DNA of 21,700 bases from a bacterium (lineage in GTDB: Bacteria; Patescibacteriota; Minisyncoccia; Minisyncoccales; RBG-13-42-11): contig JAUSLA010000017.1 in NCBI GenBank assembly GCA_030646565.1, positions 1 through 21,700 of the forward strand, in the 5' to 3' direction. Position numbers and translations under genes: made by a program. Position 1 is the stretch's first letter. Each line of letters starts with the position of its first letter. The notes beneath the pieces are model-generated. The model had not been told where the DNA came from and ran no database searches. It saw only the letters and a list, made by a program, of their open reading frames with translations. Below, piece after piece: positions 12,424-19,789 of the stretch.

Positions 12424-15351
12424 ATGACTAACCAAGTAAAATTTTTAATCTTTGCGATGGCAGCAGTTTTTCTTCTTGCGGCGGGGGTTGCTTTAGCTCA
12501 AGAAGAGCTTGCAACTACAACTGTAGATGTTAGCCAAGAAATAAATCTTGACGGAAATATTCAAGCGCAGGATTTAGAGGTTTCAGAGCCCGGTATTCTG
12601 CCCAATAGTCCGTTTTATTTCCTTAAAAACTGGGCTCGCGGCATTCAGCAGTTAATCACGTTCAATCCGGTAAAGAAAGCTGAATTAAACCTTAGGTTTA
12701 CCAACGAAAAACTATTGGAAGCCAGAAAAGTATCAGAAAAAACCAAAGATCCGGAAGTTCTCAAGAGAGCCGTGGAAAACTATCAAAAAGAAATTGAAAA
12801 ATTAAAAAATCAAACAGATAAAATTAAAGATAAGGCAAACCAAAATGAAGAAGTCGGCAAATTTCTGGATAAATTCATAAAACAGCAAACTCTCCAGCAG
12901 CGCATTTTAGAAAAGTTGGAAACTCAAGTACCCACCCAAGCTCTTGAAAAAATAGAAATTGTCAGAGAAGAACACTTGCAAATATTCGGAGAAGTAATGA
13001 CGTGGCTGGAAGATAAAAATGAAATTCAGAAAAGATTGGAAAAAAATATTGAAGAAATAAGGGGAAGCGATTTTAAGGACTTTAAGAACTTGGAATTTCT
13101 TAAAGCGCTGGAAGAAAAAGCGCCCGAGGCAGCTAGGGAAGCTATTCGGGTAACACAAGATAATATCTTAAACCGCCTTGGAGACAAGCTTGAAAAGATG
13201 GCTCCGGATCAGCAGGAAAAGTTTAAGGAATACGCGGAAAAAATATCGACCGCAAAAGATAGGCAAATAGAAATTTTGGATTCTCTTCTTGAAAAAATGA
13301 AAATAGCTACTTCCACAGAAAACTTAAGACACTTGATAGAAAAACTGGACGAAGGCAAAGAAAATATCCTAGAAAAAATCACCCCTGAAGAATCAAAAGA
13401 ACAAATAAAAAAAGCAAAGGAAATGATAGATGGGGTGGAAAAACTTTTACAGGAAAGGCCCGAGTTGCTAAAAGAACCAGCCATAAGCCAGCTTCTAGAA
13501 AACGCAAAGAAACACTTAATTTTAGCTGAAGAATCTCAAAAGAATGAGAAATACGGAGCAGCTTTCGGCCATGCCAATGCCTCCCTGCAGGATGCCGAAA
13601 ATGCTTTGAGAAAAATAACAGCCTTCCGTGCATCCCAGGGTCCTCCCGTGAGAGTGGATGCCAGGTTTTATCCTGATGTCAAAACTCAACTTTTAGCAGG
13701 AGATCTTCTGGCTATGCCGGCAGTCAGGCAAGCATCTGATTCAGCAATGACTGTTGACCATTGGAAGTTTCAAAATGCTATTACTGCTTTAAATAGCGTT
13801 GATAAAAATGAAATTGGGGTAAAAAAGGGAATAGTTTTATCTGCAGTTGATGATGTAAAAAATCTTATTGGCGCAATTCCGTCTGATGTTGATTGGATCA
13901 CTTATAATATGGAGCCGGGAATGACCCCTTCCACAGATTTTGCCGATCCTGTCTCGTCAGTTAAACAGTTTGCAGACGTTGTTCGCGCGTCAGGAAGAAA
14001 AATAGGGTTTGCGCCACTTCGAAGCTTTATTGATAACAATCAAGGGACACAACAGATGAGCGATATCATAAATTCAGTTGATGGGATTATGTATCAAGGA
14101 CAATTACTTTTGCCAAATATAGGAGAAGATGCTTTTGTCCAAACTGTGCAGGAAAAATATGCTTATGTAAAAAGTGTGAACCCAAATGTTGAATTTTCCT
14201 TGCAGTTATGGCTTGGAAGACAAACTCCTCAGGAGATGATTAGCGCTTTCAACCGCTTAACAAATTCTATGGATTGGGCTGGTATTGGAACACATGATAT
14301 TAATAAAACAAGTCAAGTTAAAGAAGTACTTTCAGGACTTTCCTGGAGACAGCAATCTAGCCCTACTCCAATTCCTATACCTATTCCAGGTTCTAAATTC
14401 CCTTTAGGCATAAATATTAGTTTAAGTGGTGCAACTTATGATTTTTGGAATACTCATGCTTTACCAACAGACATTGTCAGTTCATACACAAAAGATATAG
14501 ATCTATTAACTAGGGCCATAGCAGGTGTAAAATTTTTGTTTACTCATCCTAATACTCCGGAATCAGATATGGATCTGGCAGTTTCTAAAAACATTGGATA
14601 TGTCACCGCAAACATAGAGACTACTGATCTTGACTTGCAAATTGCTTCAGAGTCAGCCCAATACAGTATGGCAAAAGCAAGGGGTTTAAAATTTATCTTT
14701 GCTCCCATGGGGCACATACTGGAGGAGAGTTATTCTTATCAGGATTATGCAATGCTTAAAAATACTGATTATATTTTCTATCAGACCCAGTATCTTCAAG
14801 ATAGTTCACGTAATCTTGGTACCACCGATCCAAGTATTCAGATTGCCAATTATGCTGTTAGGGTAAAAGCCCTTATTTCTAAGATAAGACCTTACATTGT
14901 GGAACATAAGGTATGGGTTCAGGTTTCAGTAAACCCTCCTGACAATAGATGTATAACAGCGGACAGAGTAATTCAGTATATTGATTCTATTGAAGATGGT
15001 TCGCAAAATAGTCCTGATGGAATTATTATTTTCTACGCTTCAAAGTATGACACTACTGGCGATCGGCAAGATGATGGTAATTGTTTATCCAAAGGCTTCC
15101 CCTCCAGGGTTGATGTGATGAAACAGGTTATCGAACACTACCGGTCTTCAGTTATCCCGTCTCCCTCATGCCTGCCCAGACCTGCATGCTTAGATTCTGC
15201 CCCAAGATGTTTGCTGCCTGAACCTGCCGAAGGCTGGTGTCCTTTCACTCAACCCCGTGCCTGTACTGCAGATGCAAAACAATGTCCTGATGGGTCATAT
15301 GTCAGCAGGACAGGCCCAAACTGTGAATTTGCTCCTTGCCCAGGGCAATAA
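12424..15351 (+). CDS. Large secreted protein: DUF5667-like, coiled coil, two TIM-barrel-like domains, Cys-rich tail
   Basis: The product has 975 residues. It has a signal peptide at 1-25 (hydrophobic FLIFAMAAVFLLAAGVALA, cleavage likely after ALA). A DUF5667-type segment follows at about 55-110 (PGILPNSPFYFLKNW), then a long Glu/Lys-rich coiled coil to about 400. Residues ~410-640 and ~660-910 look like two barrel-type alpha/beta domains. Each has repeated strand-like motifs (DWITYNMEPG, VDGIMYQGQL, VEFSLQLWLG; KFLFTHPNTP, DYIFYQTQYL, KVWVQVSVNP) and they may be divergent copies of one fold. The tail has 11 cysteines and ends with a CPDGSYVSRTGPNCEFAPCP motif of the kind seen in secreted CPR proteins. 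A cell-surface role is likely. Enzyme activity cannot be assigned. A terminator follows at 15415. Confidence 0.85.
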   Translation: MTNQVKFLIFAMAAVFLLAAGVALAQEELATTTVDVSQEINLDGNIQAQDLEVSEPGILPNSPFYFLKNWARGIQQLITFNPVKKAELNLRFTNEKLLEARKVSEKTKDPEVLKRAVENYQKEIEKLKNQTDKIKDKANQNEEVGKFLDKFIKQQTLQQRILEKLETQVPTQALEKIEIVREEHLQIFGEVMTWLEDKNEIQKRLEKNIEEIRGSDFKDFKNLEFLKALEEKAPEAAREAIRVTQDNILNRLGDKLEKMAPDQQEKFKEYAEKISTAKDRQIEILDSLLEKMKIATSTENLRHLIEKLDEGKENILEKITPEESKEQIKKAKEMIDGVEKLLQERPELLKEPAISQLLENAKKHLILAEESQKNEKYGAAFGHANASLQDAENALRKITAFRASQGPPVRVDARFYPDVKTQLLAGDLLAMPAVRQASDSAMTVDHWKFQNAITALNSVDKNEIGVKKGIVLSAVDDVKNLIGAIPSDVDWITYNMEPGMTPSTDFADPVSSVKQFADVVRASGRKIGFAPLRSFIDNNQGTQQMSDIINSVDGIMYQGQLLLPNIGEDAFVQTVQEKYAYVKSVNPNVEFSLQLWLGRQTPQEMISAFNRLTNSMDWAGIGTHDINKTSQVKEVLSGLSWRQQSSPTPIPIPIPGSKFPLGINISLSGATYDFWNTHALPTDIVSSYTKDIDLLTRAIAGVKFLFTHPNTPESDMDLAVSKNIGYVTANIETTDLDLQIASESAQYSMAKARGLKFIFAPMGHILEESYSYQDYAMLKNTDYIFYQTQYLQDSSRNLGTTDPSIQIANYAVRVKALISKIRPYIVEHKVWVQVSVNPPDNRCITADRVIQYIDSIEDGSQNSPDGIIIFYASKYDTTGDRQDDGNCLSKGFPSRVDVMKQVIEHYRSSVIPSPSCLPRPACLDSAPRCLLPEPAEGWCPFTQPRACTADAKQCPDGSYVSRTGPNCEFAPCPGQ

Positions 15352-15414
15352 CTTTATGCAAAAAGTAACTGTTATAGGGTGATAAATTAGAAAGGAAGAC
15401 CGACTTAGAATAAA

Positions 15415-15446
15415 AAACAGCCTCGTTTTACGAGGCTGTTTTTTTG
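15415..15446 (+). terminator. Strong rho-independent terminator
   Basis: AACAGCCTCG-TTTTA-CGAGGCTGTT followed by a run of T. It ends the transcript of the secreted protein. Confidence 0.9.
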
Positions 15447-15471
15447 TTGTAAAATGCTTAAGTACGAATCG

Positions 15472-15503
15472 GAGTGAAGATGAAAGCGTAGTTCTCATCG
15501 CCT
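15472..15503. repeat. Single palindromic element abutting the miaB start codon
   Basis: GTGAAGATGAAAGCGTAGTTCTCATCGCC is a decayed copy of the 37-bp unit of the array at 125-278 and ends three bases before the ATG of miaB. A TAAAAT box at about 15449-15454 lies upstream, so the element appears to have been inserted between the promoter and the start codon. Confidence 0.65.
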
Positions 15504-16589
15504 ATGCCAAAATATCATATTATCACTTTCGGCTGTCAGATGAATAAATCAGATTCGGAAAGAATAGCCGCAAGTTTAGAGCAAAAGGGATACAAAAAAG
15601 CTTCAAAAATCAATGAGGCAGATTTAGTCGTGGTTAATATGTGCTCTGTAAGGCAATCGGCGGTTGACAGAGTCTTTGGTCAATATAGAAACTTAGCCAA
15701 ACTTAAAAATAAAAATTCTAAATTAAAAACTGTTCTCACCGGCTGCATTCTAAAGAAAGACAAAGTAAAATTCAAAAATATTTTTGATGAAATATGGGAT
15801 AATGGTGAAAAATATTTCCAAAAACCCGTAAAAACAAAACTAAATAATTTATCGTATATTCCAATATCCAACGGCTGCAACAATGCTTGCAGTTATTGCG
15901 TGGTGCCTTTTACAAGGGGACGTCTTGTCTGCCGCAGCCATAAAGAAATATTAAAAGAAACGAAGAGATTTATCCACCCCCACACCAAGCGAGGATATAT
16001 CGACAAAAACAACAAAATAAACAAAGCTAATCCTCGTTATGGTGTGGGGGTAAAAGAAATATGGCTTTTGGGCCAGAATGTCAATGATTACCAATCCCCT
16101 GCCGACCCTTCGGTTGATTTTGCCAAACTCTTAAAGGTTATTAACGCTATCCCCGGCGATTTTAAATTCTTTTTTATGTCGCCTCATCCGAATAATTTTT
16201 CTAATGAATTAATAAATGTTTTATCTAAATGCGAGAAATTCGGAAAATACCTTAATTTGCCGGTTCAGTCAGGCGATAATAAAATTTTAAAACAAATGAA
16301 CCGAAATTATGCCATTGGTGAATATATAAAATTGGTAAAGAAAATCCTGAAGAAAATACCGGAGATTAAACTATCCACCGACATAATTGTCGGCTTTCCC
16401 GGAGAAACAAAAAAACAATTCCAGAACACGGTAAAATTGTTCAAGAAAATTAAGTTTAACGTAGCTTTTATTTCCAAATATTCTCCCAGACCGGAAACTG
16501 CAGCCGCCAAAATGAAAAACACTATTCCATTGGCAGAAAAGAAAAACAGGGAAAAAATCTTAAGAGGCCTAATTAAAAAACATGGCTAA
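15504..16589 (+). CDS. miaB: tRNA-2-methylthio-N6-dimethylallyladenosine synthase (short MiaB)
   Basis: This radical-SAM methylthiotransferase acts on i6A37 of tRNA. The N-terminal UPF0004 domain has its cluster cysteines at C11 (FGCQMN), C47 (NMCSVRQ) and C81 (TGC). The radical-SAM motif CNNACSYC gives C125, C129 and C132. LLGQNV, LNLPVQSGDN and DIIVGFPGET follow. At 361 residues it ends right after the radical-SAM domain and has no C-terminal TRAM domain. Residues ~157-182 (HPHTKRGYIDK...NPRYG) are extra relative to family norm and are encoded by a hairpin at 15977-16050. The gene overlaps miaA by 8 bases (ATGGCTAA), so the pair is translationally coupled and catalyses successive steps on the same base. 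No Shine-Dalgarno site precedes the ATG. Confidence 0.93.
   Translation: MPKYHIITFGCQMNKSDSERIAASLEQKGYKKASKINEADLVVVNMCSVRQSAVDRVFGQYRNLAKLKNKNSKLKTVLTGCILKKDKVKFKNIFDEIWDNGEKYFQKPVKTKLNNLSYIPISNGCNNACSYCVVPFTRGRLVCRSHKEILKETKRFIHPHTKRGYIDKNNKINKANPRYGVGVKEIWLLGQNVNDYQSPADPSVDFAKLLKVINAIPGDFKFFFMSPHPNNFSNELINVLSKCEKFGKYLNLPVQSGDNKILKQMNRNYAIGEYIKLVKKILKKIPEIKLSTDIIVGFPGETKKQFQNTVKLFKKIKFNVAFISKYSPRPETAAAKMKNTIPLAEKKNREKILRGLIKKHG
15977..16050. repeat. Long stem-loop inside miaB
   Basis: CCCCCACACC at 15977-15986 pairs perfectly with GGTGTGGGGG at 16041-16050, and CGAGGA pairs with TCCTCG inside it. A 35-nt loop separates the arms. The segment encodes an apparent insertion in MiaB. It is not clearly of the common palindrome family. 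Confidence 0.75.
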
Positions 16590-17520
16590 AAACCATAAAC
16601 TAAAAACTATAAACTATAAACTAATAACCATTCTGGGGCCGACATCTTCAGGCAAATCGGATTTAGCGGTAAAACTTGCCCGGAAATTTCAGGGCGAGAT
16701 AATTTCAGCTGACTCAAGACAGGTTTATAAAGGAATGGATATCGGAACGGGAAAAATCACCAAAAAAGAAATGCAGGGAATCCCCCATTATCTTTTGGAT
16801 GTTGCCTCGCCCAAAAGAAGATTTTCTGTTGCCAGATACCGAAAAATAGCCCTGAAAGCAATTGATAAAATACTTAAAAATAGAAGACTGCCGATTATCT
16901 GCGGCGGGACCGGTTTTTATATTCAGGCAGTGATTGACGGAATAATAATTCCTGAAGTAAAACCAGATTGGAAACTAAGAGAAGCATTAGAAATAGAAAG
17001 TGCTGAAAAATTATATCAAAAATTAAAAAAACTTGATCCAAACAGAGCCGGAATAATTGATAAAAAAAATAAAAGACGGCTGATTCGGGCTTTGGAAATC
17101 GTACTTAAAACGAAAAAGCCCGTTCCCGTATTTAAAACCAATCCTCTGCCCTACCCGATTTTGATAATCGGCATTAAAAAATCGAACGAAAAACTTAAGA
17201 AATTAATAAAAAAACGACTTTTAAAAAGATTGGGGCAAGGAATGGTTCAAGAGATTAAAAGACTTCACCGAGAAGGAATTTCATGGAAGCGGCTTGACGA
17301 GTTTGGCCTGGAATACCGATGGATTGCGAGATTCCTGCAAAAAAAAATAAATGAGCAGGAAATGGTTGAAAGGTTGCAAAAAGAAAGCGAACATTACGCT
17401 AAAAGGCAAATGACATGGTTTAAAAGAGATAACCGCGTCCATTGGATTAAAAATTATAAAGAGGCTGAAAAATTGGTAAAAGAATTTCTGATTGAGTCCC
17501 GCTCTACGAGACGAAGGTGA
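16582..17520 (+). CDS. miaA: tRNA dimethylallyltransferase
   Basis: It transfers the dimethylallyl group to A37 of tRNAs reading UNN codons and makes the substrate of MiaB. The 312-residue protein shows the P-loop GPTSSGKS (19-26), SADSRQVYKGMDIGTGK, HYLLDVASP, CGGTGFYIQA and the C-terminal YAKRQMTWFKRD motif. The start overlaps the end of miaB (ATGGCTAA), supporting this ATG. The last residues (about ESRSTRRR) and the stop codon come from a palindromic repeat that begins near 17506, so the native C terminus has probably been replaced or extended by a few residues. Confidence 0.95.
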   Translation: MAKNHKLKTINYKLITILGPTSSGKSDLAVKLARKFQGEIISADSRQVYKGMDIGTGKITKKEMQGIPHYLLDVASPKRRFSVARYRKIALKAIDKILKNRRLPIICGGTGFYIQAVIDGIIIPEVKPDWKLREALEIESAEKLYQKLKKLDPNRAGIIDKKNKRRLIRALEIVLKTKKPVPVFKTNPLPYPILIIGIKKSNEKLKKLIKKRLLKRLGQGMVQEIKRLHREGISWKRLDEFGLEYRWIARFLQKKINEQEMVERLQKESEHYAKRQMTWFKRDNRVHWIKNYKEAEKLVKEFLIESRSTRRR

Positions 17521-17602
17521 GTCAAAGAAGATAAATCTTCTTTTCCACCTGCGTCCCACTTTGTGGGACTTGGTAGATGAGGACGCAGTTCCTCTTCGCC
17601 AA
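17506..17602. repeat. Cluster of dispersed palindromic elements at the end of miaA
   Basis: GTCCCGC-TCTAC-GAGAC remnants are followed by AAAGAAGATAAATCTTCTTT, GTCCCACTTTGTGGGAC and GATGAGGACGCAGTTCCTCTTCGCC. The units match those at 349-403 and in gatB at 18949-19003. They supply the stop codon of miaA. Confidence 0.8.
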
Positions 17603-17604
17603 AT

Positions 17605-17634
17605 AAAAAGGGGAAGACAAATTGTCTCCCCCTT
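17605..17634 (-). terminator. Terminator of the response regulator transcript
   Basis: On the minus strand AAGGGGGAGACAA pairs with TTGTCTTCCCCTT followed by TTTTTA. The GGGAGACA/TGTCTTCCC stem is the same type as the terminator stems of RNA loci T2, T4 and T1, but without the arms, as in the loopless T1 terminator. Confidence 0.75.
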
Positions 17635-17646
17635 GATGATTATATT

Positions 17647-17670
17647 TCAAGGCAAACGAATCTCTTTCAC
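17647..17670 (-). CDS. Possible 7-residue mini-ORF after the response regulator
   Basis: On the minus strand the sequence AAAGGAGGTGAT is a near-perfect Shine-Dalgarno site overlapping the response regulator stop codon. It is followed five to eight bases later by GTG AAA GAG ATT CGT TTG CCT TGA. The ORF is too short for certainty, but the quality of the ribosome site with no other start codon nearby is notable. Confidence 0.3.
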   Translation of the reverse strand: MKEIRLP

Positions 17671-17675
17671 TTTTA

Positions 17676-18038
17676 TCACCTCCTTTCTAATGACTCCTGG
17701 ATTTCTTTTCTCAAAGCATTAACCTCAAAAGGCTTTGACAATAAAGAATCAACACAATCTGGTTTCTCTAGGTTCGCCCCAGTGACCATTATTACCAGCG
17801 TGTTCGGCGATATGGTTTTAATTATTTTTGCCAGCAAGAAGCCGGCATCGCGAGTTTCCATTTCTAAATCAGTAATGACAACGTCTGGCTGATTTTCCTG
17901 AAATTTCTGCCAGCCGTCTTTGCCATTTACGGCAGTTGATACGACTACTCCGTCAAAACATAACTCAATAAGTTCTTGTATAAGATAGCTTGAATCCTGA
18001 TCATCATCAACCACCAGAATCTTTTTCGCTTGGTCCAT
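17676..18038 (-). CDS. Stand-alone response regulator receiver protein
   Basis: The 120-residue protein is a single CheY-like receiver domain. Visible residues are the acidic pair D11/D12 (VVDDDQD), the phospho-acceptor D57 (VITDLEM), T86 (MVTGA) and K102 (LSKPF). No output domain is fused, so it would act by protein-protein contact or as a phosphorelay intermediate. No histidine kinase is in the window. The start has GGGAGGAAG upstream of the ATG. The promoter (TTGACA, 17 bp, TATTAT) has its -35 box inside the last codons of gatB, so it can be expressed separately from gatB. A terminator follows at 17605-17634. It has the Shine-Dalgarno and promoter style of the accessory genes. Confidence 0.92.
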   Translation of the reverse strand: MDQAKKILVVDDDQDSSYLIQELIELCFDGVVVSTAVNGKDGWQKFQENQPDVVITDLEMETRDAGFLLAKIIKTISPNTLVIMVTGANLEKPDCVDSLLSKPFEVNALRKEIQESLERR

Positions 18039-18073
18039 TTTCTTCCTCCCAAAGAGCTATTTGCAATGATTTG

Positions 18074-18102
18074 ATAATATCATTTTATTTATTTTCTGTC
18101 AA
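18074..18102 (-). promoter_or_regulatory. Response regulator promoter overlapping the gatB 3' end
   Basis: On the minus strand TTGACA (18102-18097) codes for Leu-Thr near the C terminus of GatB. After 17 bp comes TATTAT (18079-18074), and the regulator ATG follows 35 bp downstream. Confidence 0.8.
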
Positions 18103-19689
18103 GTTTTTTTGCAAAATTCGGTTAACAACTTCGGGGTTGGCTCTCCCTTTTGCCATCTGCATCGCCTGGCCAATTAAAAATTGGAGGGCGTTTGCTTTTC
18201 CTTTCTTATAATCCTCAATCGCTTTCGGATTTTTTAAAATGACTTCTCTGACGATTTCCTCAATTTCAGAAGTATCGGTAATTTGAGCCAACCCCCTTTC
18301 TTCAATAATATGAGAAGGGTCTGCTCCGGTTCTAAGCATTTCTTCCAAAATTATTTTGGCAATATTAGATGAAACCTTTTCTTTGGCAATTAAAGCAATT
18401 AATTCGGCAAAGTTTTCTGGAATGATTAAAAAACCTGTATCTGAAACTAAACCGCCCTCCAAAAGGCCCTGCAAATCAGTGATTAAATAGTTCGAAGATA
18501 ATTTTATTAATTTTTTGAGATTATCTACGGATATTCCGGGTTCAAACTCGCTTACAATTTTTTCAAAATATTCTCCCAAACTCTTATTTTGGACAAAAAT
18601 TTCAATTTCTTTTTCATTCAGTCCATATTCTCTTTCAAATCTCTCCCTTTTTTGCCGAGGAAGCTCCGGCATATCTGCTTTAATGTTTTGAACAAAGTCA
18701 GGAGATATCAAAATTTCCGGCAAGTCCGGTTCCGGAAAATATCTGTAATCATGAGCTTCTTCTTTTTCTCTTTGGGAAAATGTCTCGCTTTTTACATTAT
18801 TCCATCCGCGCGTCTCAAGCAAAACTTTTTTGCCCGATTCCAAGATCTCTCTTTGTCTTTCAATCTCAAATTCAATTGCCTTTTCTACCGCCCGAAACGA
18901 ATTTAAATTCTTTATTTCTACCTTTGCTCCCAGTGTTTTATCTTGATTGGTCAAAGAGGATAAATCCTCTTTTCCACCTTCGTCCCGCAAGCGGGACTCG
19001 GTAAGAGATATATTTACTTCAACCCTCATTTGGCCTTTCTCCATATCAGCGTCAGAAACAGCCAGATACCTTAAAACAAGCCGCAGTTCCTCGGCAAAAT
19101 TTTTTGCTTCTTTGGCGGAGTTTAAATCCGGTTCTGTGACCAATTCCATCAAGGGAACGCCTGCCCGGTTAAAATCAACCAAAGAATAATCTGCTCCTTC
19201 GGGCCTTCGGCTCCCTCGGGACTGAGTCCTCGGGACGAATGTCTGAGGGCCATCAGGTCGTTCAGACTCTGAAGAGTCTTCAGACTCGAAGAGCTCGAAG
19301 AGATGCATAAGGCGACCCGTATCCTCTTCAAGGTGAATTTCCCTAATTCTCTTTTTTTTACTGTCCACTTCTAAAAATCCCTCTTTGCAAAAAGGCGCAT
19401 AAAATTGAGATATCTGATATCCTTTTGGCAAGTCGGGATAAAAATAGTTTTTCCTGTCAAAGTTTGAGCGTTCGAAAATATGACAATTTAAGGCTAAACC
19501 CGTCTTTATTACTTTTCTAACTGCCTCTTTATTGATAACAGGGAGTGTTCCCGGGTGGCCCATACACACAGGGCAAACATTAATATTGGGCCCTCTTTCG
19601 TCAGGATCATTGGAACAACTGCAAAACATTTTGCTTTTTGTTTTCAATTCAACGTGAATTTCAAGCCCAATAGTTGGTTGGTAATTCAT
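18085..19689 (-). CDS. gatB: Aspartyl/glutamyl-tRNA amidotransferase subunit B, with two repeat-encoded insertions
   Basis: GatB binds and phosphorylates misacylated Glu-tRNA-Gln or Asp-tRNA-Asn within the GatCAB complex. The 534-residue protein starts MNYQPTIGLEIHVELKTKSKMF and has the zinc cysteines C23, C25, C39 and C42. FDRKNYFYPDLPKGYQIS, SLVDFNRAGVPLMELVTEPD and KVEIKNLNSF follow, with the helical/YqeY-like C-terminal domains after them. Two segments have no counterpart in the usual family pattern. Residues ~130-167 (FESEDSSESERPDG..., between GRLMH and YSLVDFNRAG) and ~230-251 (ESRLRDEGGKEDLSSL..., between VNISL and GAKVEIKNL) are both encoded by palindromic repeats. The frame stays open through both. 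No Shine-Dalgarno site is obvious. gatA and gatC are not in the window. Confidence 0.95.
   Translation of the reverse strand: MNYQPTIGLEIHVELKTKSKMFCSCSNDPDERGPNINVCPVCMGHPGTLPVINKEAVRKVIKTGLALNCHIFERSNFDRKNYFYPDLPKGYQISQFYAPFCKEGFLEVDSKKKRIREIHLEEDTGRLMHLFELFESEDSSESERPDGPQTFVPRTQSRGSRRPEGADYSLVDFNRAGVPLMELVTEPDLNSAKEAKNFAEELRLVLRYLAVSDADMEKGQMRVEVNISLTESRLRDEGGKEDLSSLTNQDKTLGAKVEIKNLNSFRAVEKAIEFEIERQREILESGKKVLLETRGWNNVKSETFSQREKEEAHDYRYFPEPDLPEILISPDFVQNIKADMPELPRQKRERFEREYGLNEKEIEIFVQNKSLGEYFEKIVSEFEPGISVDNLKKLIKLSSNYLITDLQGLLEGGLVSDTGFLIIPENFAELIALIAKEKVSSNIAKIILEEMLRTGADPSHIIEERGLAQITDTSEIEEIVREVILKNPKAIEDYKKGKANALQFLIGQAMQMAKGRANPEVVNRILQKNLTENK
18949..19003. repeat. Palindromic element inside gatB (second insertion)
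   Basis: AAAGAGGA-TAAA-TCCTCTTT and GTCCCGC-AA-GCGGGAC hairpins joined by TCCACCTTC form an almost exact copy of the element at 349-403. It is translated on the minus strand as part of the extra GatB residues 230-251. Confidence 0.85.
19196..19310. repeat. Palindromic elements inside gatB (first insertion)
   Basis: Several short palindromes occur here: a GGGCCTTCGGCTCCCTCGGG-type segment, CCTCGGGACTGAGTCCTCGGG, and GACTCTGAAGAGTCTTCAGACTC with GAGCTCGAAGAGCTCGAAGAG-like repeats. They encode a low-complexity Ser/Glu/Arg-rich insertion in GatB. Confidence 0.75.
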
Positions 19690-19699
19690 AGAGCAAGTC

Positions 19700-19789
19700 C
19701 CATTTATGCGAAGAACTTTCGTTCTTCTTTACCCTTCGTCCCGTTTCACGGTACTCGGGTATGGGACGAAGCTGGAGATGAAATTTATT
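19700..19789. repeat. Palindromic elements between gatB and deoC
   Basis: GAAGAACTTTCGTTCTTC, a GTCCCGTTTCACGGTACTCGGG-type hairpin and GATGAAATTTATTTCATC occupy the whole intergenic space up to the deoC stop codon. No gatB promoter is clearly visible, so gatB may be transcribed from upstream. Confidence 0.8.
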
